In this document: positions 52,392 through 61,066 of the stretch, piece after piece | Layout of the letters: every line of letters starts with the position of its first letter | Position numbering within the stretch: the stretch's first letter is position 1 | Assembly: GCF_000621165.1 (NCBI RefSeq) | Contig: NZ_JHZA01000007.1 | Coordinates: forward strand, 310,001-374,000 | DNA from: Enterovibrio calviensis DSM 14347 | Lineage (GTDB): Bacteria > Pseudomonadota > Gammaproteobacteria > Enterobacterales > Vibrionaceae | DNA: 64,000 nucleotides | Reading direction: 5' to 3' | The notes under the pieces: model-generated | Told to the model about the DNA's origin: nothing | Databases searched by the model: none | The model's input: the letters and a program-made list of their open reading frames with translations, nothing else | Position numbers and translations under genes: made by a program

Positions 52392-52916
52392 ATGGCTTTA
52401 CGAGACAAGTTGAATACAGGGTCGCTGCTATCGATGACGGCTATCGCTGTTGCATGTGTTGTGCTTTCTCTTTCAATCCGTAATCACGCCATTTCTAATG
52501 AATCAGACCTTCATAACTATCTCCAAGTTTTGCCATCCGTTGCGTTAGAAATGATCAAAGCACAGAGTTCATTAGAAGCGTCAGATGGACAAGTCCTCAT
52601 AGCCAGCCAAATCAAGTTGCTAGAAGCATCATTTGGTAAATTGCTCGCGAATCAATCTTCGCGCTTTAGCCAGCGAAGACTCGCCATGAAGTTGGAAATT
52701 TTAAGAAGTAGTCAATCCGAAACCGGCGGTCGAGAGATTCACCGCTTTGGTGTTTTCAATTGTGAGCCGACTGAACAGTTGGGCTCGCAAGTTGCGACAT
52801 TACTTAGTTCAAACCCAAGTGCATTGGAATTCTCCCCTCAGTATCAAGCGACTTTGTGTTATTTCGATCGTGATGGCACCATCTTGAGGTCAAGTAAATC
52901 GTCACTCGATGAGTAA
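52392..52916 (+). CDS. Unrecognised protein with one N-terminal membrane helix
   Basis: 174 residues. A single hydrophobic helix (about 11-27) after MALRDKLNTG suggests anchoring with the rest outside the cytoplasm. The region from 40 to 110 is mainly helical (LEMIKAQSSLEASDG, LEASFGKLLANQSS), the end contains two cysteines (FNCEPTEQ, TLCYFDRDG) and no catalytic motif. It follows an AT-rich stretch and lies tail-to-tail with the PLP-enzyme gene, 50 bases away. No family recognised. No clear ribosome site at the ATG. Confidence 0.6.
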   Translation: MALRDKLNTGSLLSMTAIAVACVVLSLSIRNHAISNESDLHNYLQVLPSVALEMIKAQSSLEASDGQVLIASQIKLLEASFGKLLANQSSRFSQRRLAMKLEILRSSQSETGGREIHRFGVFNCEPTEQLGSQVATLLSSNPSALEFSPQYQATLCYFDRDGTILRSSKSSLDE

Positions 52917-52966
52917 CGATGTACTTGATGTGTCTTTTTGATTATCGATGACGTCTTCCCGTCGGC

Positions 52967-54778
52967 TCACTGCAGCAACGTAGAATACGAAGGAAGGTCC
53001 TCAACAAATTGCTGTTGCACATCGAGATAAGTTTTCCTGTATATCTCATCAATTTGGTCTGGTGAAGGGAACTGGCTAGAAAAGTCATTATGTTCTAGGT
53101 CGATGGTTATCTCCGCCGTCTGCTGCATGTGAGCGACAAACATTCGCGGGTCTTCTAACCCAACCGCAATTCGTAACGTCGTGGGCTTTATCCCAGCGCG
53201 ACTCAGTGCATCTGCCGTCAGTTCCGAATGCGTCGTCATCGCTGGGCACAAAGCGACAGTATTGGTTTGACCCAGGCTCACTTGCATTCCAATGGCAGGC
53301 TCAAGCATGTCGAAAAACTGCTTAAATACAGAGGGCTCAATCGGCGATCGATTTGCCGATCCTTCCATATCAATGGTAAACAAGGCCGCTGGCAAACCTA
53401 ATCGCATATTGTTCTTCATCAATGGGTAGTTGGGGCTTTCAGGAAGTGCAGGACATGACACATTGATATCCGGATGTAAGTTAAGAATACGCGCCAAGGC
53501 GAGGGTGTTGATTGTTTTTTGTATCACTCGCAGTTCGTAGGTCTTCATTCCGTTGAGGACTTCAAAAGCCTTATCGGCATCTAAAAATGCCCCCTTTATG
53601 TAATAGACATTCCAGAACAGTGTTTCATCCCAATTCACAGTACGCGCGTTGCCGTTGGGAGAGGTGACGGTGGCAGAATCACCTTTGGGCATAAACATGT
53701 CTTCGTTACGACCAATAACGACGCCGGCTGTTGTGGTGCCAGAGCCAGCCAGTTCTTTAGTGTATGAGTGAATCACAAAATCGGGGCGCTCCATGGGGTC
53801 AGCTCTTTTTAGTACGGGGTGCAGGAAAGGGGTGCCAACGGTGGTGTCCGCAATAAGCGTCCAACCTCGCTCATGGGTTGCCCGGCTAATCCCAGCAACG
53901 TCTAAGACGAAACCGTGAGGGTTACAAGGGCTTTCTAGGTAGACATAGATTTTTCGGCCCGCTTTAATGCGATCAGCATAGGTATTGGCGGCGGCATCCA
54001 TCGCTTGGGCAAAATCGTCCGCGCCATAACCATCAACCCATTCTACGGCGATATCCAGGTTTGAGGATTTACGGTACCAATCTTGAAGCAGTTGATAAGA
54101 GCCGCCATAGATATTTCGTGATGCCAGCACAATGTCTTCACGGCCTAGTAAATGACTCAAAAGCCCGTCGATCGCAGCCATGCCTGAATTGAAGTTCCAC
54201 GCCAAATACTGATCTGCCATGTCGCCAGCTTCAATATCCACAATGTGGTTTGCCAAACTAATGGATGTAGGGTTTAGCAAGCGTGAGTAAATATCATGCA
54301 AAGGTTCGCGTCCGTTGAATGCATCTTCGACCCACTCTGTACAAGCAAAGAGGTAAGTTGCCGTTCTTGTTATTACGGGACTTGCGGAGAAAATCGCCGC
54401 GACATTATCGAAGATAGGGTAAGCCCCTTTGGAAGCAAAGTGCCCATTCTTTGTTGCGATAGATTTGTAGGTTGCTCGCATCGGGTTTTGAAGGTTGTCG
54501 AGGATCTTCGCTAACTGGAAGGACAAAAAGCGTTTCGCGTTGAACCACGCAATACGGTCGTTCCTATCTAGGTCAGATAGACCGTCAAGGGTGATCGCCC
54601 ATAAATCGTGCGTATGATGGTTAGCGGTATATAGCGTCGTTGCCAGTTCGATCAGAGATTGCCCAAATTCAGAATGGGTATCAATGCCAAAGTGTTCAGC
54701 TTGCTCGGTTGCCAACGAAACGGCATCTTCATGGCGAGTGGTTTTGCGAAGCGGACTTAATTGCGTGGCCTTGTTCAT
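52967..54778 (-). CDS. Cys/Met-metabolism-type PLP-dependent enzyme with N-terminal extension
   Basis: 603 residues, about 200 more than ordinary cystathionine synthase or methionine gamma-lyase relatives. The first about 130 residues are a helical extension of unknown role. The fold-I core follows: NFNSGMAAIDGLLS for the cofactor phosphate, ESPCNPHGFVLD, D311 in LIADTTVGTP and the Schiff-base lysine K341 in HSYTKELAGSGT. A transsulfuration-type lyase or gamma-replacement enzyme is likely, but the substrate cannot be told. It is divergent from an Lrp/AsnC regulator, which probably controls it in response to an amino acid. Confidence 0.88.
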   Translation of the reverse strand: MNKATQLSPLRKTTRHEDAVSLATEQAEHFGIDTHSEFGQSLIELATTLYTANHHTHDLWAITLDGLSDLDRNDRIAWFNAKRFLSFQLAKILDNLQNPMRATYKSIATKNGHFASKGAYPIFDNVAAIFSASPVITRTATYLFACTEWVEDAFNGREPLHDIYSRLLNPTSISLANHIVDIEAGDMADQYLAWNFNSGMAAIDGLLSHLLGREDIVLASRNIYGGSYQLLQDWYRKSSNLDIAVEWVDGYGADDFAQAMDAAANTYADRIKAGRKIYVYLESPCNPHGFVLDVAGISRATHERGWTLIADTTVGTPFLHPVLKRADPMERPDFVIHSYTKELAGSGTTTAGVVIGRNEDMFMPKGDSATVTSPNGNARTVNWDETLFWNVYYIKGAFLDADKAFEVLNGMKTYELRVIQKTINTLALARILNLHPDINVSCPALPESPNYPLMKNNMRLGLPAALFTIDMEGSANRSPIEPSVFKQFFDMLEPAIGMQVSLGQTNTVALCPAMTTHSELTADALSRAGIKPTTLRIAVGLEDPRMFVAHMQQTAEITIDLEHNDFSSQFPSPDQIDEIYRKTYLDVQQQFVEDLPSYSTLLQ

Positions 54779-54948
54779 GGTCAGTTCCTTTAACGTTAAA
54801 ACGCAATGCTTGACGGACTACCTTGAAATTAGCAAAGAGGAAGGGGCACATCTTTGCTAAATATGCCTTTTAACTGGTCAGTATTGGCAGATATTGCCAA
54901 TGAAAGAATAAAATGCGCAAGTTCCGCTACTTTTATAAAAAGGGTTCT

Positions 54949-54995
54949 TATACCCAAACAACCTGAATCCTGCACCTTCAGGTTGATTGGGTATA
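54949..54995. repeat. Vibrio-type palindromic repeat, near-consensus copy
   Basis: TATACCCAAACAACCTGAA, loop TCCTGCACC, TTCAGGTTGATTGGGTATA. The best full-length copy of the window. It lies in the divergent region between the PLP-enzyme gene and the Lrp gene, where it could affect either transcript. Confidence 0.85.
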
Positions 54996-55020
54996 GCAGC
55001 ACAACCAATAAAGGTATGGC

Positions 55021-55494
55021 ATGGCGCATCACTTAGATTCTCTCGATAACATTGATAAGAAGATCCTCGATGAACTACAAATAGAGGGGAGACTCACCAA
55101 CCAAGAATTGTCCGACCGCATATCACTGTCTCCTTCTCCTTGCTTACGTCGTGTTCGTGCGCTCGAAAAGAAAGGCATCATTACTGGCTATCATGCCCAC
55201 GTTGATCAAGATAAATGCGGATTGGCGGTTAATGTCTTTGTATCAGTAAAGCTCGAAAAGCCCACCGAAGACAACATGCGTCAATTTGAAGTGCTTATCA
55301 GTCAAATGGATGATGTGTTGGAATGCTATTTGATGACAGGCACTCATGATTACCTGTTACATGTGGTCAGTGAATCGCTCAAAACCTATGAACGTTTTAT
55401 TCGTCGTTCACTGACTCCGTTGCCGAACATCGCGGCAATTGAATCCAGTTTTGCTTTTGGGCAAGTTAAAAAACGCTCGCGTCTTCCTTTGTAA
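55021..55494 (+). CDS. Lrp/AsnC family transcriptional regulator
   Basis: 157 residues. The N-terminal helix-turn-helix (about 10-60) has LDEL-like IDKKILDELQIEGRLTNQEL and SPSPCLRRVRALEKKGIITG. The C-terminal RAM ligand domain (about 70-150) has VFVSVKLEK and the ECYLMTGTHDYLLHVV segment. It senses an amino acid and probably controls the divergent PLP-enzyme gene, 242 bases away. AAAGG lies 10 bases before the ATG. Confidence 0.94.
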   Translation: MAHHLDSLDNIDKKILDELQIEGRLTNQELSDRISLSPSPCLRRVRALEKKGIITGYHAHVDQDKCGLAVNVFVSVKLEKPTEDNMRQFEVLISQMDDVLECYLMTGTHDYLLHVVSESLKTYERFIRRSLTPLPNIAAIESSFAFGQVKKRSRLPL

Positions 55495-55617
55495 TTGAGG
55501 CATTAGCATTGGATTTATCGTTCGAGTAGACGCCTGTGATTTTCCCATGCGACAAATGACGCTTTACAATGCGACAAATGACGCACATAATTTAACCATT
55601 GGTATGTGGAGGTGTGT

Positions 55618-56040
55618 ATGTATGCAGAACAGCTAGTATCCCTTGGCCTTGTAAAAAAAGGGCAAGTGATTAACCAAGACACTGAGTTGGACATCATCCG
55701 ACATGGGTTATCAGTTAAGCATGCGCGCAAAGTGATGAAAGACATGGCCATGAGCAGCGGCGAGTGGGTAGGGCTGATTGGCTTAAGCCCGCGTAGTTTA
55801 CAGCGTAAAAGTGATTCTGACTTACTAACACCTTCTCAATCAGAGAAAACATTAGCGATCCGTCGCGTGGTGGATTTAGCCGTCGATTACTACGGCAGTC
55901 GTCCTGTTGCATTGGATTGGTTGAAAACACCTCAAGTGGCGTTCGGTGGAAAAGCCGCCGTTGATTACTTGGATACCAACACCGGCATTCAATATGTTGA
56001 AACTATATTGAATCGCCTCATTCACGGCATGACCGCATAA
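55618..56040 (+). CDS. Xre/MbcA/ParS-type antitoxin (DUF2384)
   Basis: 140 residues from the ATG at 55618, with GGAGG 5 bases upstream; GTGs at 55606 and 55612 are less likely. An Xre-like helix-turn-helix (about 30-90, with SSGEWVGLIGLSPRSLQRKS) precedes the C-terminal MbcA/ParS/Xre domain (about 95-140: DLAVDYYGSRPVALDWLKTP, GGKAAVDYLDTNTGIQYVE). It should bind the RES toxin encoded next and repress the pair. The stop overlaps the toxin ATG by one base. The family context makes this call strong. Confidence 0.93.
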   Translation: MYAEQLVSLGLVKKGQVINQDTELDIIRHGLSVKHARKVMKDMAMSSGEWVGLIGLSPRSLQRKSDSDLLTPSQSEKTLAIRRVVDLAVDYYGSRPVALDWLKTPQVAFGGKAAVDYLDTNTGIQYVETILNRLIHGMTA

Positions 56041-56501
56041 TGGAAGTGTTCCGTCTTTCCGTAAAACGCTATGCAGATTTGACGGGCACAGGCGGCATGT
56101 TTGGTTCTGGTCGTTGGCATCAGAAAGGTCAGCCGATTCTCTACACTGCAGGATCTCGTTCATTGTCAGCGCTTGAACGTTTTGTGCATGAAAGCCCAGT
56201 ACAAATGCCGCAATTGGTCATGATGACCATCTACATCCCAGATGATATAGCGATGAAGCGTGTCAGCGAAAAAGAGCTTCCCGAGGGGTGGGATGCGGTG
56301 CCTGATGCTGATGTTTCAAGACGTTATGGTACAGAATGGCTTCAATCGATGGCCACACCTGTGATTCAACTTCCATCTGCCATCATTGCCAGCGAATACA
56401 ATTTCCTCATCAATCCTATACACCCAGAAAGCCGAGCCATTAAGATCATCGATGAACGTGATTTCTATTACGACAATCGCTTAAAACGCATGATGCGTTA
56501 A
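56040..56501 (+). CDS. RES-domain toxin (NAD+-consuming family)
   Basis: 153 residues. The RES domain is recognised by VFRLSVKRYADLTGTGGM, GSGRWHQKGQPILYTAG (Arg and Tyr of the family core), ALERFVHE (Glu) and PSAIIASEYNFLINPIHP. Characterised relatives deplete NAD+ or ADP-ribosylate a target and are held inactive by the Xre partner. It overlaps the antitoxin gene by one base. A hairpin follows. The pair lies between ordinary chromosomal genes, as is common for such modules. Confidence 0.93.
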   Translation: MEVFRLSVKRYADLTGTGGMFGSGRWHQKGQPILYTAGSRSLSALERFVHESPVQMPQLVMMTIYIPDDIAMKRVSEKELPEGWDAVPDADVSRRYGTEWLQSMATPVIQLPSAIIASEYNFLINPIHPESRAIKIIDERDFYYDNRLKRMMR

Positions 56502-56503
56502 AA

Positions 56504-56531
56504 GGCCTAAGTGCATTAGCACACTTAGGCC
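56504..56531. terminator. Hairpin after the toxin gene
   Basis: GGCCTAAGTG, 8-base loop, CACTTAGGCC, without a T-run on either side. Possible terminator for the toxin-antitoxin operon. Confidence 0.5.
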
Positions 56532-56566
56532 TCAAAGATATTTGAAGTTTAAATAGGGCGCTTAGA

Positions 56567-56911
56567 CTATTTTTTCATTAAGTCTTTTAAGTTAGCGAAG
56601 GGATTGTGAGTCGCAGCTTGATGGTCATCATCGCCCGCTTTAATCTCAGTACCATATTGGTCATGGTCCGTGTACTTTGAATGCTCATGATCGTGGCAAA
56701 ACAGACACAACAACTCCCAGTTACTGCCGTCCGGTGGATTGTTTGTGTGGTCATGGTCGATATGGTGAACCGTCAGTTCACGCAAATTAGAGTAAACAAA
56801 CTCACGAGCGCAACGGCCACATACCCAAGGGTAAAGCTTGAGTGCTTTCTCGCGGTAACCACTTTCTTGACGCGCGTAACTGGCACTGGTGCCGTAGTAA
56901 TCTGATGACAT
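56567..56911 (-). CDS. yajD: YajD family HNH nuclease
   Basis: 114 residues. The HNH zinc-nuclease core is clear: WVCGRCAREF (zinc cysteines), LTVHHIDHDHTNNP (His-His) and LLCLFCHDHEHSK (second zinc pair and His). It would cut DNA, but the physiological role is unknown. The C-terminal tail (about 90-114) is not conserved-looking. Convergent with the toxin gene. Confidence 0.94.
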   Translation of the reverse strand: MSSDYYGTSASYARQESGYREKALKLYPWVCGRCAREFVYSNLRELTVHHIDHDHTNNPPDGSNWELLCLFCHDHEHSKYTDHDQYGTEIKAGDDDHQAATHNPFANLKDLMKK

Positions 56912-57319
56912 ACTGGTATCTTGCTATCCGTTATTAGTATTCGCTCAATATATCAAACAGACCGAGAGTTTCCACAATTCAAATCAAGGTTCGACGTGAT
57001 TTGACGATTTCCGCCTTGTCGCTCTAGAAATAATTATCAGGCCAATACAGAAGCTACAGGAAACTATGTTTCATGGCAGCTATTTTGTTGGAATGGCAAT
57101 TATGAACTTTATGGTAAATAGCCAATTACGTTCAATAGACTGATTTCAATGAAGAATGAGGGTAGTTAGAGACATGAAGGGATGACATTTCATTCTCCTA
57201 CATATCTTATTTAACATAAGATAGATAATGCGCACTATTATTGGCGATATTTACATGTTGCTCGCTATGAGTCGTCTTGGGCTTTATCGCTAGTCCGTTA
57301 TTCTCACTCAATGTTCAAG
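56912..57319. other. Intergenic region with no recognised gene
   Basis: 408 bp, AT-rich, without a usable frame or strong hairpin. It contains the yajD promoter and lies past the end of the Ig-like gene. Confidence 0.4.
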
Positions 57320-58414
57320 TCACCGAAGTTCGACCACTATTGTTTGCTGTTCAATGTCATGAGGTTTGTCTGTCACTGCGTGATCCATGAGTTCGCGAAA
57401 ATTGTTGCCCGCAACATCTTCTAACTGCGCATCAACGTTAATTCGAATACTCGATGTTTGCCATGCTTGATTCGGTGTGAACATCCAGCGTGTTTCACCT
57501 TCATCAACGCTGATATCCCCAGCAACGGCTTGTCCTGTAACGTCGAATATATTGATGGCTTTGTTCAACAAATGCCTATCAAACTGTCGATCAAACGTAA
57601 TGGATATCGGCATCCTGGTTTGGTTCTTGGGCGCCTTAATTTGCCATGAATTCGTAGATGGCAAATGACGCAACGCTTTATCAACTAAAAACGTTTTTTC
57701 ATAACGCTGGGTACTCAGTCCATTGTTTGCTGTTGGCCAACCTTCGTGAATGACAATTGAGTAACGTTTTCCTTCAAGCAATGCGGGTCCTAAGGCTAGA
57801 TTCTGAGCCACACCTCGCTTAATACGACCAGGGTCCATCAACAGCGTTAATCGAGTACGATCTTCGCTCCATAATTCTTGCTTAAAACTCATGAAGGCTG
57901 CGTCATCTTCTGTTCCATTTTCATCGACCAATTTGATAAATCGTATCGCCACATGCGGTTGCATTGGCGCTGAAAACTGGACGTAGAAGCGCAGTGTATT
58001 TTCAGGTATTTCAACGCTGCTAGGGTAAATCTGAGTCACTTTGGGCGCTGTGAGAGCTTGGTCTGGCTCAATGAAGAAACCTTGCAAGTCTTGTTTATCC
58101 GCGCCCTGCTCACGAATTGAAATCGTATAGTTTTGACCTTTTACAAAGTCAAACGCAGGGTCAAATATCACCTTGTTTTCGTCGACTCGGTACTTGCCTG
58201 CGATGGGTAACGTGTTCTCACAGCAGTTTTCAACCTCCCCAACAAACACAGCCAATACTTCGGCTGGGTCTGATAAGGATGGATTGCTGTAAAGGGTAAG
58301 TTCTATGTTGTCATTGGGCTGCTCGGGCAATGTCAGGCTGTTTTCTTGTGCGAAAGCAGCCGAACCATGAAGCAATACGCTAATACACGCACTCAAATTG
58401 AACAATGTTCTCAT
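57320..58414 (-). CDS. Exported protein with Ig-like (Big_5/SbsA-type) repeats, function unknown
   Basis: 364 residues with a signal peptide (about 1-22, cleaved after AAFA). The mature part is mainly beta. Two Ig-like segments of the SbsA/Big_5 style are suggested by VIFDPAFDFVKGQNYTISI and ENTLRFYVQFSAPMQPHVAI, and a third by ITFDRQFDRHLL...WMFTPNQAWQ. A pair of adjacent cysteines (ENCCEN) is near residue 65. No catalytic motif. It follows the beta-propeller gene by 18 bases and is certainly cotranscribed. Likely periplasmic or surface-attached. Confidence 0.8.
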   Translation of the reverse strand: MRTLFNLSACISVLLHGSAAFAQENSLTLPEQPNDNIELTLYSNPSLSDPAEVLAVFVGEVENCCENTLPIAGKYRVDENKVIFDPAFDFVKGQNYTISIREQGADKQDLQGFFIEPDQALTAPKVTQIYPSSVEIPENTLRFYVQFSAPMQPHVAIRFIKLVDENGTEDDAAFMSFKQELWSEDRTRLTLLMDPGRIKRGVAQNLALGPALLEGKRYSIVIHEGWPTANNGLSTQRYEKTFLVDKALRHLPSTNSWQIKAPKNQTRMPISITFDRQFDRHLLNKAINIFDVTGQAVAGDISVDEGETRWMFTPNQAWQTSSIRINVDAQLEDVAGNNFRELMDHAVTDKPHDIEQQTIVVELR

Positions 58415-58432
58415 TATATATATCGCCTGAGA

Positions 58433-59671
58433 TTACTGCTTTTTCTCAGCCCAGTATTGGGGGAAGTCGTACTCAGCCTGCAAGTTATGAATGCGGTTAG
58501 GGAACCAATCGAAATTTGAATCTAGGTTTAAACTCCCTGTGTACATATCACGCGTTAAAGAGACGAATCTGCCACCGCCCAAATTGTCGATGTGCATTGA
58601 CATACCTTCGAACATGACCGCCTTACCAGTGTCGCCAACTGGCATCAGTGGATGAGTATCAGACTTCCCTCCCTCAGGAAGATCGCCTTTGGTATAACTC
58701 TTAGCACCTTTCAAACTGTCGACCGGAATAACATGCGGTGCGCGACCATTACTGGTTAGAAACAGTGCGTCTTGGCCATTCAGTGAATACGAAACCATGT
58801 CGATAGGTTGCCCGTTGCCGTAGTCCATGACCGTGCGAGCAGAGATTTTTGCGCCATCAACGATTTCATCCAGCTCGATCAGCACGATTGGACTGCATGT
58901 GTAAGCGGCGACAAGTTGCGTTTTGCCACCAATCTCTTGAACAGACATGGTGCGAATCGGGGCTCTGGTTTCAAACTGATCATGCGCAATATGGTACATC
59001 TCTACGTTGGCTGCTGATTGTTCACCTGTGAATGGATAAGGAATTCGGCGCAGAGTCGATAAGAAGTTGTCGAACGCAACGCCAGATACAAAAAGCTCTC
59101 CTTTGTAATATTCCATGTCCAGAATGGCGAGCGAGCTTATTGCAACTTTCCCCTTAGCCAAATCACGTTTGAGCGCTGGCGTTGGCCCTAACCCGCGAGG
59201 TTTAAACGTGGTCTCTTGGTCTGGGTAATGACTTAACGTTTGTTTTTGAAATGCAACCGTCTCCAGATCAAGCAATTCAATTTGAGCATCCTGTTTGATC
59301 TTAATGATGGCCGGTGATGAATCGAAGTTACCGAGGCGTGAAACGGAAATGTAGATGTCGGAGGTTACAGGGTTAACCGCCATGTCATTGATAGCAATCG
59401 CACTTTTACCTACACCTAAGATATTGGCAATTCGCGTATCAATGTCATTGAGGTAAATCGGCGTCACCGTATCTGGCGCTTTACCACCAGTGAGATCCAA
59501 AGCGTAAATAGCCCCATTGTAGTTATCGCCGACAAACAGTGTTCCTGTATCTGAAAACTCAAGTGCACCTGCAAATTTCAGATCGATCTTTTGCTCCGCA
59601 GCATAGACGCCAGAAGTCAAACTCGATGTGATGAACGCCAAGCTTAGAATCGTTTTGTTTACGTTAAACAT
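58433..59671 (-). CDS. Exported beta-propeller-like protein, function unknown
   Basis: 412 residues with a signal peptide (about 1-24, cleaved after VYA). The rest is beta-rich with repeated propeller blades (FSDTGTLFVGDNYNGAIYAL, AVNPVTSDIYISVSRLGNF, LDMEYYKGELFVSGVAFDN), similar in style to SMP-30/NHL-type domains. No metal or quinone ligand pattern is evident, and a single cysteine occurs in AAYTCSPIVLIE. It is first in the operon with the Ig-like gene; AAGGAG lies 9 bases before the ATG. Divergent from the carbonic anhydrase gene across 429 bp. Confidence 0.8.
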   Translation of the reverse strand: MFNVNKTILSLAFITSSLTSGVYAAEQKIDLKFAGALEFSDTGTLFVGDNYNGAIYALDLTGGKAPDTVTPIYLNDIDTRIANILGVGKSAIAINDMAVNPVTSDIYISVSRLGNFDSSPAIIKIKQDAQIELLDLETVAFQKQTLSHYPDQETTFKPRGLGPTPALKRDLAKGKVAISSLAILDMEYYKGELFVSGVAFDNFLSTLRRIPYPFTGEQSAANVEMYHIAHDQFETRAPIRTMSVQEIGGKTQLVAAYTCSPIVLIELDEIVDGAKISARTVMDYGNGQPIDMVSYSLNGQDALFLTSNGRAPHVIPVDSLKGAKSYTKGDLPEGGKSDTHPLMPVGDTGKAVMFEGMSMHIDNLGGGRFVSLTRDMYTGSLNLDSNFDWFPNRIHNLQAEYDFPQYWAEKKQ

Positions 59672-60100
59672 GAAAAATCACTCCTTTGGAATCCATACTT
59701 TGGTTTTTAGACGAGCGTTAGTCTGTTTCAACTATATAGTCGGCAGTGCTTTTCCACTATCGACCAAAGCAGAAGTCACTGTTCAGTGAGACAGAACAAT
59801 AAGAAAAGCGCCTAGACCAAGTGGAGATAACATCGCATCAATGAAAGTTATTAACGCCTCGCAACCCCCTATTTCTGCTTTCGTTCACAGTCGTGTTAGG
59901 TCGGTTGTTTCAATGTGAAGCAATTTGGAGAATTGGACTCAAATATGTGGCAAGTCATTGGTGATCTGATGAAAAACATGTCTAACATTCATTACTCTTC
60001 TAGGGCATTTGCAGACATAGTGAATGTAGTTTGGCGCGTAACGCATTGAGTATTTCTTATGCGCCGACCCTCTAATCTCAACGAATAAGGGAACGAACCA
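59672..60100. other. Divergent intergenic region between the beta-propeller operon and the carbonic anhydrase
   Basis: 429 bp without a usable frame. It must contain promoters in both directions. No operator could be recognised with confidence. Confidence 0.4.
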
Positions 60101-60958
60101 GTGAAAACTAGCAAACTTTGTGTCATCGCATTAGCTACTGCCGCATCTTTTGGTGTGATGGCAAAAGGCAGCCATGAGAACGTGTCTGATAAAGTGATTG
60201 CGGACCAGCGTCAAGAACTTGCAGAAAACACTGAGGGTGAAGGATTTGGACCGCAGTCCCCTCGTGACATTGATTCGCTTGTTGGGAGCAACACGTTAGC
60301 ATTCAATGCAGCACCGGAATACACGGAGATGAACTTGTGTAATATCCACTTCCACAAAAATGCAGAACATAAAGGTGGCGAATTCACTAAGTATGCGGGT
60401 AATGGCGACGGTCATGGTTACCAAAGTGGCTTCCGCTATTCTGGTCAATTAAGCGCGGCTGAACTTGCGCCGGTTAAAGGTGAAATTTGCCCAAGCAAAC
60501 ATGGTGACGTGAACCCTGGTGATACGATTGAAGTTCACTACGTGCATACCACAGCGCAAGTTGAACCGGGTGCAACACTGGGCTCATGCTTTAATGACGC
60601 AAATAAGAACCCTCAATTGCGCGTTGAAACCCAAGTTTACGTGGTGGTAAACGACAGTGAAGCGTTGGACTTTGAAGAGTTAAACGAACACGAGAAGAAA
60701 GATGGTGTTCATCAGGCAATCAATATACCTAGCAACACAGGGAAGCCAATTCAGTACGCCGGATCAACCACTGGCCCTAGCTACAATGAACAAGGCTCGC
60801 CATTCCAGGTGACCTGGAGTGTTCGTCCTAAAGTCGCCAAGGTTAATGTAGCGTCAGTTGGAGAATGGTGTGAAGGGAATGCATTTGATGAGGACCACGC
60901 TCATGGTGTGCGTAACCTTGTCATCAACAAAGATCTTCTTTCTAGTGCATCAAACTAA
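60101..60958 (+). CDS. Delta-class carbonic anhydrase
   Basis: 285 residues from a GTG at 60101 (AAGGGA 8 bases upstream). A signal peptide (about 1-21, ending VMA) predicts export. The delta-type signature NLCNIHFHKNAEHKGGEFTK gives H83, H85 and H90 as likely zinc ligands, with GFRYSGQLSAAELAP downstream. Four cysteines (C80, EICPSK, GSCFND, EWCEGN) could form two disulfides. Delta carbonic anhydrases hydrate CO2 and were first known from diatoms; bacterial members occur in marine Gammaproteobacteria. A strong terminator follows. Confidence 0.88.
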   Translation: MKTSKLCVIALATAASFGVMAKGSHENVSDKVIADQRQELAENTEGEGFGPQSPRDIDSLVGSNTLAFNAAPEYTEMNLCNIHFHKNAEHKGGEFTKYAGNGDGHGYQSGFRYSGQLSAAELAPVKGEICPSKHGDVNPGDTIEVHYVHTTAQVEPGATLGSCFNDANKNPQLRVETQVYVVVNDSEALDFEELNEHEKKDGVHQAINIPSNTGKPIQYAGSTTGPSYNEQGSPFQVTWSVRPKVAKVNVASVGEWCEGNAFDEDHAHGVRNLVINKDLLSSASN

Positions 60959-60973
60959 CGGCTAATGCTTCGA

Positions 60974-61012
60974 GGGCGCTGACTGTATTCAGCGCCCTAC
61001 TTTGGTTTTTTT
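60974..61012 (+). terminator. Terminator after the carbonic anhydrase
   Basis: GGGCGCTGA, loop, TCAGCGCCC, then TTTGGTTTTTTT. Confidence 0.88.
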
Positions 61013-61066
61013 GATGTTAACTCGTATGTTAAGACTTAGCGGGTGAATGAAGAGAAAAAGCATTTG

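Noticed and set aside
52231..52413. 60-codon hydrophobic frame overlapping the 174-residue gene
   Set aside because: It starts with GTG and overlaps the next gene in another frame, with chance-like composition.
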